Part shown: piece after piece, positions 17,155 through 24,614 of the stretch
How positions within the stretch are numbered: the first letter of the stretch is position 1
Layout of the letters: every line of letters starts with the position of its first letter
From: Siminovitchia terrae
Lineage (GTDB): Bacteria; Bacillota; Bacilli; Bacillales; Bacillaceae_C
DNA length: 58,789 bases
Direction of reading: 5' to 3'
Assembly (NCBI RefSeq): GCF_003605405.2
Contig: NZ_QYTW02000006.1
Coordinates: 1,144-59,932, forward strand
The notes under the pieces: model-generated
The model's input: the letters and a program-made list of their open reading frames with translations, nothing else
Database searches by the model: none
What the model was told of the DNA's origin: nothing
Made by a program: the position numbers and the translations under genes

Positions 17155-17886
17155 TTACTTAAATTCGCTGTAGCGAGTACCTTTTTGATCAACCAACTCC
17201 AACAATTGCAATTCTTCTTCTGTGATTGGAGAGAACTCTTCAAACTCCTCATGCTTTTCAACCACAAACCCTGTGTTTTCCGTAATCTCCTCAACTGAGC
17301 TGTTTGGAAACACAGAATAAAGGCGTAGACGTTGATCTTCTTCAGAACGTTTAAAAATCCCAAGCGGAGTTATGACATATTCTGTATTTCCCGCTGCCGT
17401 GATTACATCCAGCTTTTCTACAAAACTTCGCTTGTCATGGTTCGTTTTCCACAAAATTCCTCTTTTTACGGTAGGAAGCAACGCAGCACTTCCAGCACCG
17501 CCCGGCAACCGGACCTTCGGTTTATCAAAAGGACCAATCGCACTTAAATTCAAACGGCCGTAACCGTCAATTTGTGCTCCACTCAAAAAAGCAACATCAA
17601 GCGTACCACGTGCAGATAAATCGAAAATGTCGGATAGAGGGAAGTCTGAAACAGATCCTTCCCTTAAAACTGGATCTGCGCTGGAATAACTGGAAAAAGA
17701 ACTTGGTTCCGCATCAACGCCGCCTGGTATACTTAAATAGACCGCCTTTTTTGCATGAAGCTTTTTCGCCAATTGAACAGCTACAGCTGGCATAGGAGAA
17801 GCAACTCCATGAAAAACCCGTTCTCCATCCTGAACGAGGCGAGCCATTGAGACAGTGATATAATCAGCTGCTTGTAAGTTAGACAT
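17155..17886 (-). CDS. CoA-transferase family I, subunit B, second pair (IpdB-like, lacks catalytic Glu)
   Basis: A 243-residue family I CoA-transferase B subunit with the conserved LSGAQIDGYGRLN and RLPGGAGSA segments. Where the first pair has the catalytic glutamate in VYEGGG, this protein reads YLSIPGGV, so the transfer glutamate is missing. The same loss is known in IpdB, where the enzyme became a hydrolase that opens a ring of a steroid CoA-ester. It overlaps the upstream A subunit by 8 bases, so they form one heteromer. It probably acts on a CoA thioester by hydrolysis or C-C cleavage rather than CoA transfer; substrate unknown. Confidence 0.82.
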   Translation of the reverse strand: MSNLQAADYITVSMARLVQDGERVFHGVASPMPAVAVQLAKKLHAKKAVYLSIPGGVDAEPSSFSSYSSADPVLREGSVSDFPLSDIFDLSARGTLDVAFLSGAQIDGYGRLNLSAIGPFDKPKVRLPGGAGSAALLPTVKRGILWKTNHDKRSFVEKLDVITAAGNTEYVITPLGIFKRSEEDQRLRLYSVFPNSSVEEITENTGFVVEKHEEFEEFSPITEEELQLLELVDQKGTRYSEFK

Positions 17887-18664
17887 GAATCTCAGCCTCC
17901 TTTAATTTTTCCAAATAGCTGTTCGGATCCTTCAAGTAGTCAATTACTGCTTCTTTATCAATGGAATAGGATGGTGCACAACTACCCGGTGCAGCCCCTT
18001 GTTCAGCCAGCACAACACTTTCTACAAGGAATCCCGGCACTTGTGGCCTGACAGTCCAGCTGTCCGAAGAAATGATTTTTTCAGCAGTAACGATCACCTT
18101 TTCCGCTGCTCTTACCATAATCAAATCTTCAAATACTGCCCCCTCAATGTAGGCATTTCCCTGTTCATCAGCAATGTTGACATGGATCACACTGTAATCC
18201 GGCCGAAGTGCAGGAACAACGGCAGTCTTTTTCCCTGTAAAAGGGCAATCAACATATTTAATCTGTCCGGTCAATTCAGGCAGTTCACTCCCCTGAAACC
18301 CGTTAATAGGCTGGAAAGGTACGCCGTAAATACTGGCACGCAATCCGGCAATAACACTCGCACATGCATGTTCATGAGCGACAATTTCTTGGTTCTGAAC
18401 GCCTTTCCTATAGCTTTGAGCCAGACCAAACATTTCAAAACCAATATAACCACCATAAACAGACTTAAGGGATTTTTCTGTTGCCAGTAGGTCAACATCC
18501 AATGCACCAGCTGTTTTAATAACAGATAAATTTTTCTTTCCTTGACGAATCAGTTCTGTTACAAAAGCTACAGGTGAACGATGAAGCGCATTTCCGCCAA
18601 GTGCGAGCAACGCTCCGTCTGAAACGACGGAAGCTGCTTCTGACAAACTTATTTGTTTTGACAT
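17879..18664 (-). CDS. CoA-transferase family I, subunit A, second pair (IpdA-like)
   Basis: A 261-residue A subunit with GGNALHRSPVAF near the N-terminus and VIHVNIADEQGNAYIEG, the typical family segment. The region HEHACASVIAGLRASIYGVPF holds a glutamate in the area where IpdA carries its catalytic Glu. It lies 17 bp after the first B subunit and overlaps the second B subunit, so it is translated with it. Paired with a B subunit lacking the usual glutamate, it is more likely part of a hydrolase than of a true CoA-transferase. Confidence 0.82.
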   Translation of the reverse strand: MSKQISLSEAASVVSDGALLALGGNALHRSPVAFVTELIRQGKKNLSVIKTAGALDVDLLATEKSLKSVYGGYIGFEMFGLAQSYRKGVQNQEIVAHEHACASVIAGLRASIYGVPFQPINGFQGSELPELTGQIKYVDCPFTGKKTAVVPALRPDYSVIHVNIADEQGNAYIEGAVFEDLIMVRAAEKVIVTAEKIISSDSWTVRPQVPGFLVESVVLAEQGAAPGSCAPSYSIDKEAVIDYLKDPNSYLEKLKEAEIHV

Positions 18665-18681
18665 GAGCTATTCCTCCTTCT

Positions 18682-19440
18682 TTATGCGATAACAACACCA
18701 TCTGGATCAAGTGAATGCAAGGTTTTCAATTCTTCCTCCGTGGGTTCCTCAATATATGACCAATCTTCGGCAATCCCAATAGGGAAGCTGCTATTCGCTT
18801 GAACATCTTCCAATGTGTAGCCTTTAAACAGGTGTAATAATGTCAATTTCCGTGTTTCATCGTCAAAGCCATACACTCCGATTTGGGTAATGACACGATA
18901 TGGCCCTGTATTTGCAGGTAGTCCCGCTTCCGCCCGGCCATTAGGCCCATCCAAATAACCAGGGCTTGTTAAAAAGTCGAGCTTCTCAACAAATTTCCTC
19001 TTGTCCTGCCCCATGATGATAATTGTCCGTTCGCATAAGGAAGCGATGTCCGCTCCTCCGCCTGAACCCGGGAGCCTTACCTTCGGTTTCTCCCAGTCGC
19101 CAATAACAGTCGTATTTAAGTTCCCGTATTGATCAATCTGGGCTCCTCCTAGAAACCCGTATTGAATCCATCCTGCCTGTGCCAGGCTCATAACATAATC
19201 CATTGAGCCGACCGTCACACCATTCTCATACGTTAATGATTCACTTACCTGAATCGGAAGCCTGCCTGTCGGCCTACCTCCAACACCACCGCCCTCATAA
19301 ACGAGCAATAAACCCGGTGCATGTGTGTTCAATGCGAGAACAGAAGCCAAGAGCGGCATTCCCGTACCAACATAAACTGCTGCATCCTTAGGCAAAAGTC
19401 GGGATGCTGCGATAATCATTTTCTCTGTATCGTTTGCCAT
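18682..19440 (-). CDS. CoA-transferase family I, subunit B, first pair (GctB-like)
   Basis: A 252-residue B subunit. It keeps the catalytic glutamate, Glu49, in VYEGGGVGG, which forms the glutamyl-CoA intermediate in glutaconate-type transferases. GFLGGAQIDQYGNLN and RLPGSGGGADIAS are the expected family segments. It starts 2 bp after its A subunit. A true CoA-transferase activating a carboxylic acid with CoA from a donor thioester is likely; the acid is unknown. Confidence 0.87.
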   Translation of the reverse strand: MANDTEKMIIAASRLLPKDAAVYVGTGMPLLASVLALNTHAPGLLLVYEGGGVGGRPTGRLPIQVSESLTYENGVTVGSMDYVMSLAQAGWIQYGFLGGAQIDQYGNLNTTVIGDWEKPKVRLPGSGGGADIASLCERTIIIMGQDKRKFVEKLDFLTSPGYLDGPNGRAEAGLPANTGPYRVITQIGVYGFDDETRKLTLLHLFKGYTLEDVQANSSFPIGIAEDWSYIEEPTEEELKTLHSLDPDGVVIA

Positions 19441-19442
19441 GC

Positions 19443-20468
19443 TTATCCTCTCCTTTTTGCTACTTTCGGATATGGGGCCAATTTTTTTTCAATTCTTTCC
19501 AATTGTCTTAATACGCGAACCCCGCCGATTTTTTCTAAGTATTCATATTGATCCTTACTCTCGTGCACATACTCCTCCAAATATTCCTCTACCCCCTCTT
19601 CGCTTATAGAAGCGTCGAGCCAGATTTGCCAATGATCCTCATCAAAGGAATAAAGGCTTGGCACTTGGTTTGGATGAGAACCATACGGCACCTCCACAAC
19701 TGCATCAACCACAAAATAAGGAATTTTTGTCAAATCAGGACGATTTGAAAATACTTCATCATGAACAATTTCTTCAGCAGTTATCAATACAAACTTAGCT
19801 GCATGGGCCAGTTCTATATCTTCTGCGATGTTTCCGTCAATTTGGCAGTTCCCGTATTTATCTACGCGATGGACATGAATGATGGCCACGTCCGGATAGC
19901 AGGCAGGAAGCAGTTCGACCGGTTCGTTTGTAAAAGGATCAATAATTGTTTTTGATCCGCTGTAATGCAGCGTATCCGTTCCTAGCGAAGACCTGGTCGG
20001 GTAAAAAGATAGCCCCTTCATGGCCGCTGTAAAACGCCATTGGAATCCTGCATTGGTTGTTTCCGACAGTACTTTTAGACGTCCAGATTCAACCGCTCTT
20101 CTAGTCGGAAGAGATAGTCCCCGAACTTCATCGGCAAACCCATACGAGACTTCCGCTTTCGTGATATTGCCTGCGGCAGCAAGCAACTGCCAATCATGTT
20201 GTGAACCTTTTGTTCCAATAGTTAGATTTCCAATTTTTTGACGGATGATTTCATGAACTGCTGCAATTGGGTTACGCACAGATCCCATTCCGCCAAAAAC
20301 TATATAATCTCCTTCTTTTACACCGCGAGAAACCGCCTCTTGTAATGTAGTTCTCTTATCTTTTTTTGCAAAAGTTTTGTTATTCTTCCGATATTCTCTG
20401 ATTTTATCAGGGTGCTCCCATCCGTAAAGCTTGGATGAGACTCCTTCTTTTACAATCGTTTGAGCCAT
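19443..20468 (-). CDS. CoA-transferase family I, subunit A, first pair (GctA-like)
   Basis: A 341-residue A subunit with a family core from about residue 50 (GDYIVFGGMGSVRNP) through VAIIHVHRVDKYGNCQIDG. It has extra N- and C-terminal helices compared with the 261-residue second A subunit, as in glutaconate CoA-transferase A. It begins 26 bp after the permease gene of the importer and is followed by its B subunit at 2 bp. The import genes upstream suggest that the acid it activates is brought in by that transporter. Confidence 0.87.
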   Translation of the reverse strand: MAQTIVKEGVSSKLYGWEHPDKIREYRKNNKTFAKKDKRTTLQEAVSRGVKEGDYIVFGGMGSVRNPIAAVHEIIRQKIGNLTIGTKGSQHDWQLLAAAGNITKAEVSYGFADEVRGLSLPTRRAVESGRLKVLSETTNAGFQWRFTAAMKGLSFYPTRSSLGTDTLHYSGSKTIIDPFTNEPVELLPACYPDVAIIHVHRVDKYGNCQIDGNIAEDIELAHAAKFVLITAEEIVHDEVFSNRPDLTKIPYFVVDAVVEVPYGSHPNQVPSLYSFDEDHWQIWLDASISEEGVEEYLEEYVHESKDQYEYLEKIGGVRVLRQLERIEKKLAPYPKVAKRRG

Positions 20469-20494
20469 TTACTTTCCTCCTCAATAAGTAAGTC

Positions 20495-21148
20495 CTATCT
20501 TTTATCCACAGCTCTTGCCGCGCGATCACCGATAAATTGAATTAACTGTACAAGCACAACCAGGATAATAACTGTTGCAATCATAACGTCATTTTGGAAT
20601 CGATAGTATCCGAAGCGGATCGCCAAGTCTCCAATTCCTCCGCCTCCAACAATCCCAGCCATCGCTGAGTAGCTTAAAAGACTAATGACCGTTACCGTCA
20701 ATCCTGCAATCATCCCGGACCTTGCTTCTGGCAACAGAACCTCTTTAATGATCAGCCAAGGGGAAGCACCGCATGATTCAGCCGCTTCAATTACGCCCTT
20801 GTCAATCTCCCGCAAAGACGTCTCAACGAGCCTAGCGTAAAAAGGAATAGCTGCTACAGTTAGTGATACACTCGCTGCTGCCGGTCCCATTGTTGTTCCC
20901 AAAATTAATTTCGTGAATGGGATCAGAACAACAAGCAAAATAATGAAAGGAATGGAACGGATAATATTGATAATGGTTCCTGCCACATTTTGCATGAAGC
21001 GGTTTTGCCAAAACATCCCTTCACTGGTTACAAAGAGGGCTATACCTAAAGGAACGCCGATGATAATGGCAAAGGCGACCGCAATGCCCATCATCCAAGA
21101 AGTTTCCACAAAAGCTTTTCCAAACTCATTGACCATCTCAGGCAACAT
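20495..21148 (-). CDS. metI: MetI-type ABC transporter permease
   Basis: A 217-residue permease with five membrane helices and the EAA motif EAAESCGASPWLII, characteristic of the methionine (MUT) uptake family. The frame opens 25 codons earlier, but GGAGGT is 8 bases before the ATG at 21148; this start overlaps the last codons of metN. It forms an importer with MetN and MetQ. Because CoA-transferase genes follow in the same operon, the natural substrate may be an organic acid or sulfur compound rather than methionine. Confidence 0.9.
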   Translation of the reverse strand: MLPEMVNEFGKAFVETSWMMGIAVAFAIIIGVPLGIALFVTSEGMFWQNRFMQNVAGTIINIIRSIPFIILLVVLIPFTKLILGTTMGPAAASVSLTVAAIPFYARLVETSLREIDKGVIEAAESCGASPWLIIKEVLLPEARSGMIAGLTVTVISLLSYSAMAGIVGGGGIGDLAIRFGYYRFQNDVMIATVIILVVLVQLIQFIGDRAARAVDKR

Positions 21149-22139
21149 CAGCGAGCACCTCCAATCGACTTGTTTGCTTCGTGATATAATCAATCGCCTT
21201 TTGGACATCTCGACGTGAGCCAATCAATTCAATAATGAGTGTTCCTAACGCACGATCCTGAATATAGGAAATCTGTCCGTGAAGAATATTGGCATTCACA
21301 TTGAATTGTTTCAGTGTTTCGGAAATTACTGCCTCTTCAGCCGAATCTCCCTGGAAAACGACTTGTACAATCGGGCCTTTTCTTCCCTCAAGAAGTCTTT
21401 CAGGCAGCTCCAAAGAGTGAACCGTTTGGACGAATTGTTTGGATAGATCGGTCTTTGGGTTAGCAAAAATATCATATATGTCGCCAAGTTCAACCACTTT
21501 CCCATCTTCCATGACAGCCACCCGATGGCAAATATCCTGCACGACTTCCATTTCATGAGTAATCAGGACGATTGTAATGCCTAATGTCTCATTGATTTTC
21601 TTCAACAACTGTAAAATCGATTTTGTTGTCGTTGGATCCAGAGCCGAAGTCGCTTCATCACAAAGGAGAACCTTCGGGTCATTGGCCAAGGCTCTTGCGA
21701 TACCGACCCGTTGTTTCTGTCCCCCAGAGAGCTGAGCTGGGTAATGCCCACTCCGGTCTGACAGCCCAACCATTTCTAACAACTTAGGAACCTTCTTTTT
21801 AATTTCTTCTTTCGTTTTCCCTGCGGCTTTCAAAGAGAAGGCCACGTTATCAAAAACCGTTTTGGAGCTGATCAAATGAAAGTGTTGGAAAATCATACCG
21901 ATCTTCTGGCGCTCTTTCCTGACTTCATTGTCTGAAAGTGCCGTCAGATCTTTTCCATCAATCAAGACCTTGCCCTCCGTCGGCCTTTCTAATAAGTTTA
22001 AGCACCTTAGCAGAGTACTTTTACCAGCGCCACTGTAGCCAATGATGCCAAAGACTTCTCCCTGCCGGATGGTCAAACTTACTTCATCCACAGCTGCTAC
22101 ATTTTTGTAGCGCTTGGTGACCTGTTGAATATCGATCAT
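21138..22139 (-). CDS. metN: MetN-type ABC transporter ATP-binding protein
   Basis: A 333-residue ATPase. Walker A is GYSGAGKS (34-41), signature LSGGQKQR, Walker B LLCDEATSALD and the H-loop THEM. The C-terminal ~90 residues form the NIL regulatory domain that in MetN binds methionine to shut down transport. The ATG overlaps the stop of metQ as ATGA. The NIL domain supports a sulfur-amino-acid-type ligand. Confidence 0.92.
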   Translation of the reverse strand: MIDIQQVTKRYKNVAAVDEVSLTIRQGEVFGIIGYSGAGKSTLLRCLNLLERPTEGKVLIDGKDLTALSDNEVRKERQKIGMIFQHFHLISSKTVFDNVAFSLKAAGKTKEEIKKKVPKLLEMVGLSDRSGHYPAQLSGGQKQRVGIARALANDPKVLLCDEATSALDPTTTKSILQLLKKINETLGITIVLITHEMEVVQDICHRVAVMEDGKVVELGDIYDIFANPKTDLSKQFVQTVHSLELPERLLEGRKGPIVQVVFQGDSAEEAVISETLKQFNVNANILHGQISYIQDRALGTLIIELIGSRRDVQKAIDYITKQTSRLEVLADVA

Positions 22140-22969
22140 TTATTGCCCTCCTTTTCTACTTGATACGGAGGTTTCACATATCCTTTTGCATTTTTATTTG
22201 TGTACTCTAAAAATTCATCAGACTTATAAGCTTTTTCCAGAGCTTTCGCAAAAGGTTTATCCTCATCCTCTTTTCTTACAGTCACATAGATCAAATAACC
22301 TTCTGGCGTCTTCTCAATTTCTACCGCTTCATCCAATTTCAATCCGGAAGCCAGTGCATAGTTCCCGTTAATGAAAGCAAAATCTGTATCTCCCAAGGAA
22401 CGAGGTGTTTGTGCAGGGTCAATCGGCTTTATTTTTAAATTGAGCTTGTTTTTCACAATATCCTTTTCTGAAACAATAGTAGGATCCGCATCTTCGTCTA
22501 CTTCAATCAACCCAAAGGACACAAGCATGTTCAGAGATCTTGCGAGATTGGTCGGGTCATTCGGCATTGTGATAGTTGATCCCTCTTTTATATCATCCAA
22601 AGACTTATGTTTTTCGGAATAAAGTGCGATTGGAGCGGTTGGAACTGCATATGACGCTACCAAATCCATATTATGGTCTTTATTGAATTGCTTTAGGTAG
22701 ATGCTGTTTTGGTACAGGTTGGCGTCGATTTCCCCTTCATTCAGGGATATATTTGGCTGGATATAATCATTGAATTCAACAATTCTCACTTCATACCCAT
22801 CCTTTTCAAGTATTGGGATGATTCCGTCTTTTAATTGGTCACTATATGGTCCTGCAGTAGCACCGATTACGATTTCTTTCTTTTCCTCGCTAGTAGCTGA
22901 ATCGCTGCCGCAAGCTCCTAAAACGAATAAGCTAAAAAGTAAAGTGATATAAAGCAAAGTTTTTTTCAT
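22136..22969 (-). CDS. metQ: MetQ/NlpA-family substrate-binding lipoprotein
   Basis: 277 residues, with signal MKKTLLYITLLFSLFVLG and lipobox LGAC. The mature part starts KKEIVIGATAGPYSDQLK, typical of the NlpA/MetQ family. AGAGGAG is 8 bases from the ATG at 22969; longer starts lack an RBS. First gene of the importer, 392 bp after yezD with no terminator visible between, so the SAM riboswitch further upstream can control it. The 22970-23361 gap contains no clear promoter, riboswitch or gene. Confidence 0.92.
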   Translation of the reverse strand: MKKTLLYITLLFSLFVLGACGSDSATSEEKKEIVIGATAGPYSDQLKDGIIPILEKDGYEVRIVEFNDYIQPNISLNEGEIDANLYQNSIYLKQFNKDHNMDLVASYAVPTAPIALYSEKHKSLDDIKEGSTITMPNDPTNLARSLNMLVSFGLIEVDEDADPTIVSEKDIVKNKLNLKIKPIDPAQTPRSLGDTDFAFINGNYALASGLKLDEAVEIEKTPEGYLIYVTVRKEDEDKPFAKALEKAYKSDEFLEYTNKNAKGYVKPPYQVEKEGNK

Positions 22970-23361
22970 TTTCATTCTCCTCTGGTTCACTATGTGTCTT
23001 TTCAATACCTCAGATGATAGACTCTTTTTCTTTAAAACCGTGATATGATTTTTCTTCATTCCCCGAGTGATGTCATATCTATTGATTTGCTAGCTCTCTG
23101 CTTTCCGGATTGCCCGAAATGCATCAAGATAACAGCAGGAACAATCATTGTTAATTTTTCATATATGAATACTCAGAAATAAAGCGATTTGAGCCATGCA
23201 ACCAAATTTGCTGCCCGCAAATATGGCAAATTCTACTTTTATCTGTTCCCACTCTCCTTTAATTTTTTTACCTTGTTCACAAATACGCATGTAAACAATC
23301 CAGTGAAATCAAAAAGCCTCCGGTTGTCCAGTCAGCCTACTGATTTATTGTTCGATATGCA

Positions 23362-23511
23362 TCATGCCGGAAACCGCTTCTTTTCAATTCGGTTGATCTG
23401 GACGATTTTCCCTTCATGAACTGTAATCTGCAATTCACCAAAACGTAAATTGTTAAGTAATTCCTCAATCACTTTTAGCTTCTCATTGTCCACTTTTTCC
23501 TTGAGGCTCAT
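23362..23511 (-). CDS. yezD: YezD family protein (DUF2292)
   Basis: A 49-residue protein, MSLKEKVDNEKLKVIEELL followed by GELQITVHEGKIVQINRIEKKRF, the complete DUF2292 domain. DUF2292 genes commonly lie next to sulfur assimilation genes; the molecular role is unknown. The ATG at 23511 has AAAGGAG 9 bases upstream; the longer frame upstream runs into an intergenic repeat and is spurious. It is the first gene after the SAM-I riboswitch, which supports a role in sulfur or methionine metabolism. Confidence 0.85.
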   Translation of the reverse strand: MSLKEKVDNEKLKVIEELLNNLRFGELQITVHEGKIVQINRIEKKRFPA

Positions 23512-23547
23512 TCCCCTCATCTCCTTTAAATGTTTTCCGATATAGAA

Positions 23548-23758
23548 CAAAAGCGCAAGCGCCTGTTCAACGACGTACAGACTGAGCTGAAATGTGAAGA
23601 CGGCGTTTAAGGGCGACAAGCGCTGGCCGCCGAATGTCGCCACGTCCTGTCGCCTCGCTTGCACTAGTACTTCCTGTACGTCGGAGCCGATGTTGACTTA
23701 TCGTAGGAGGAAGCGCGAAGTCTGCTAGTCGATAGGCGCTGGAGTTGGACGCAGTACA
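23548..23758. repeat. Bacillus-type GC-rich intergenic repeat
   Basis: About 210 bp starting AAAAGCGCAAGCGCC and ending GGCGCTGGAGTTGGACGCAG, clearly GC-richer than its surroundings. Short inverted ends (GCGCC/GGCGC) and internal palindromes are visible. It resembles MITE-like repeats seen between genes in many Bacillus genomes. It lies inside the leader between the SAM riboswitch terminator and yezD. Confidence 0.65.
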
Positions 23759-23817
23759 ATCTGATAAACAAGTTATACACAAGCATAGATTTTATAATTT
23801 CCTATATCACAAGAAAA

Positions 23818-23842
23818 AGACCCCTTAATAATAAGAGGTCTC
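23818..23842 (-). terminator. S-box intrinsic terminator (expression platform)
   Basis: On the minus strand AGACCTCTT-(ATTATT)-AAGGGGTCT is followed by TTTTCTT. Its 5' half ACCTCTTAT is complementary to the 3' side of the aptamer P1 stem (ATAAGAGG), the classical mutually exclusive antiterminator of S-box leaders. Confidence 0.9.
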
Positions 23843-23871
23843 CGCTTTTTAATAGTAGAAATCAAGCTTTG

Positions 23872-23991
23872 CCTCTTATCTATCAGATTTGTAAAAAAAT
23901 CTGCTGGAATTGGCACCGTTTGAATAAAAAATATATCCAATGGTTGCCGAGGCTTCACAGGGCCAGTCCCTCCACCTCTCTGCATAAGAGC
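23872..23991 (-). ncRNA. SAM-I (S-box) riboswitch aptamer
   Basis: On the minus strand: P1 5' strand CTCTTAT, then GAGGTGGAGGGACTGGCCC, GTGAAGCC, GGCAACC, a variable P3 arm, GGTGCCAATTCCAGCAG, and P1 3' strand ATAAGAGG. These are the conserved S-box blocks in the right order. High SAM would stabilise P1 and permit the terminator at 23818-23842, switching off yezD and, by read-through, the importer and CoA-transferase genes. Confidence 0.95.
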
Positions 23992-24023
23992 TATAAAAAT
24001 ATGAATTTTTGAATGTAAAACCT

Positions 24024-24052
24024 ATTTTATTCGGTATGGAATGAATTGTCAA
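24024..24052 (-). promoter_or_regulatory. Sigma-A promoter of the S-box operon
   Basis: On the minus strand TTGACA is followed after 17 bases by TAAAAT, about 33 bases before P1 of the riboswitch. Confidence 0.85.
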
Positions 24053-24098
24053 CCATATTTTCGCGATTCTTCAAATTAGAAGATGAACTATGATGTCA

Positions 24099-24479
24099 TC
24101 AGGATTTATCATCAAAATTTCCCATTAGACTTTCAGCAATATCCCCTACAATTGGAACCTTGATACGTTCTTTTTGGTAGGCTTTAATCAACAGCACAAT
24201 CCATAACACGAAGGTCGTCAAAGAAATCAGTGCCTTCAATAACCAGCCGACAAACGGAACATAGCCGACCCCCATCCCAATAATCGACAGCGACAGAAAG
24301 AGAACAACTGACTGCGTGGCATGGAATTTTACAAAAGTACTTTTCTTTTCTATTACAAAAAAGATGATGCCAGTGACAAACGTTCCAAGATAGCATAACA
24401 ACCCAGCAATATTTTCATCCAGACCAGTAGATGACTTTACTTCATTTCCACTTGATTCAATATCATGTTTATCGTCCAT
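24099..24479 (-). CDS. DUF4870 domain membrane protein
   Basis: A 126-residue protein with a polar N-terminus and about three membrane helices between residues 25 and 105 (GLLCYLGTFVTGIIFFVIE, then two more). This is the DUF4870/Tic20-like small membrane family; function unknown. The ATG at 24479 has AAAGGAGGGA just upstream; the frame runs 13 codons further back without an RBS. Not part of the efe operon, from which a terminator separates it. Confidence 0.8.
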   Translation of the reverse strand: MDDKHDIESSGNEVKSSTGLDENIAGLLCYLGTFVTGIIFFVIEKKSTFVKFHATQSVVLFLSLSIIGMGVGYVPFVGWLLKALISLTTFVLWIVLLIKAYQKERIKVPIVGDIAESLMGNFDDKS

Positions 24480-24578
24480 TTCTTCCCTCCTTTCATAGCT
24501 TTTAGTGTAACAAATCAAACATTACATAAGGAAGGAATAAACTTAATTTTCTTATTTTTATTATTTTAAAGAAGCAGT

Positions 24579-24609
24579 CAAAAGGCACACCACAGTTGGT
24601 GTACCTTTA
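24579..24609 (-). terminator. Terminator of the efe operon
   Basis: On the minus strand GGTACACCAACTGTGGTGTGCC forms a hairpin followed by TTTTGAC, 6 bases after the efeU stop codon. Confidence 0.75.
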
Positions 24610-24614
24610 ACGAC

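Noticed and set aside
22970-23361. Second riboswitch, promoter or zinc-knuckle mini-gene (CHICG) upstream of metQ
   Set aside because: No S-box or T-box blocks, no convincing -35/-10 pair, and the ~33-codon frame has its start overlapping the only RBS.
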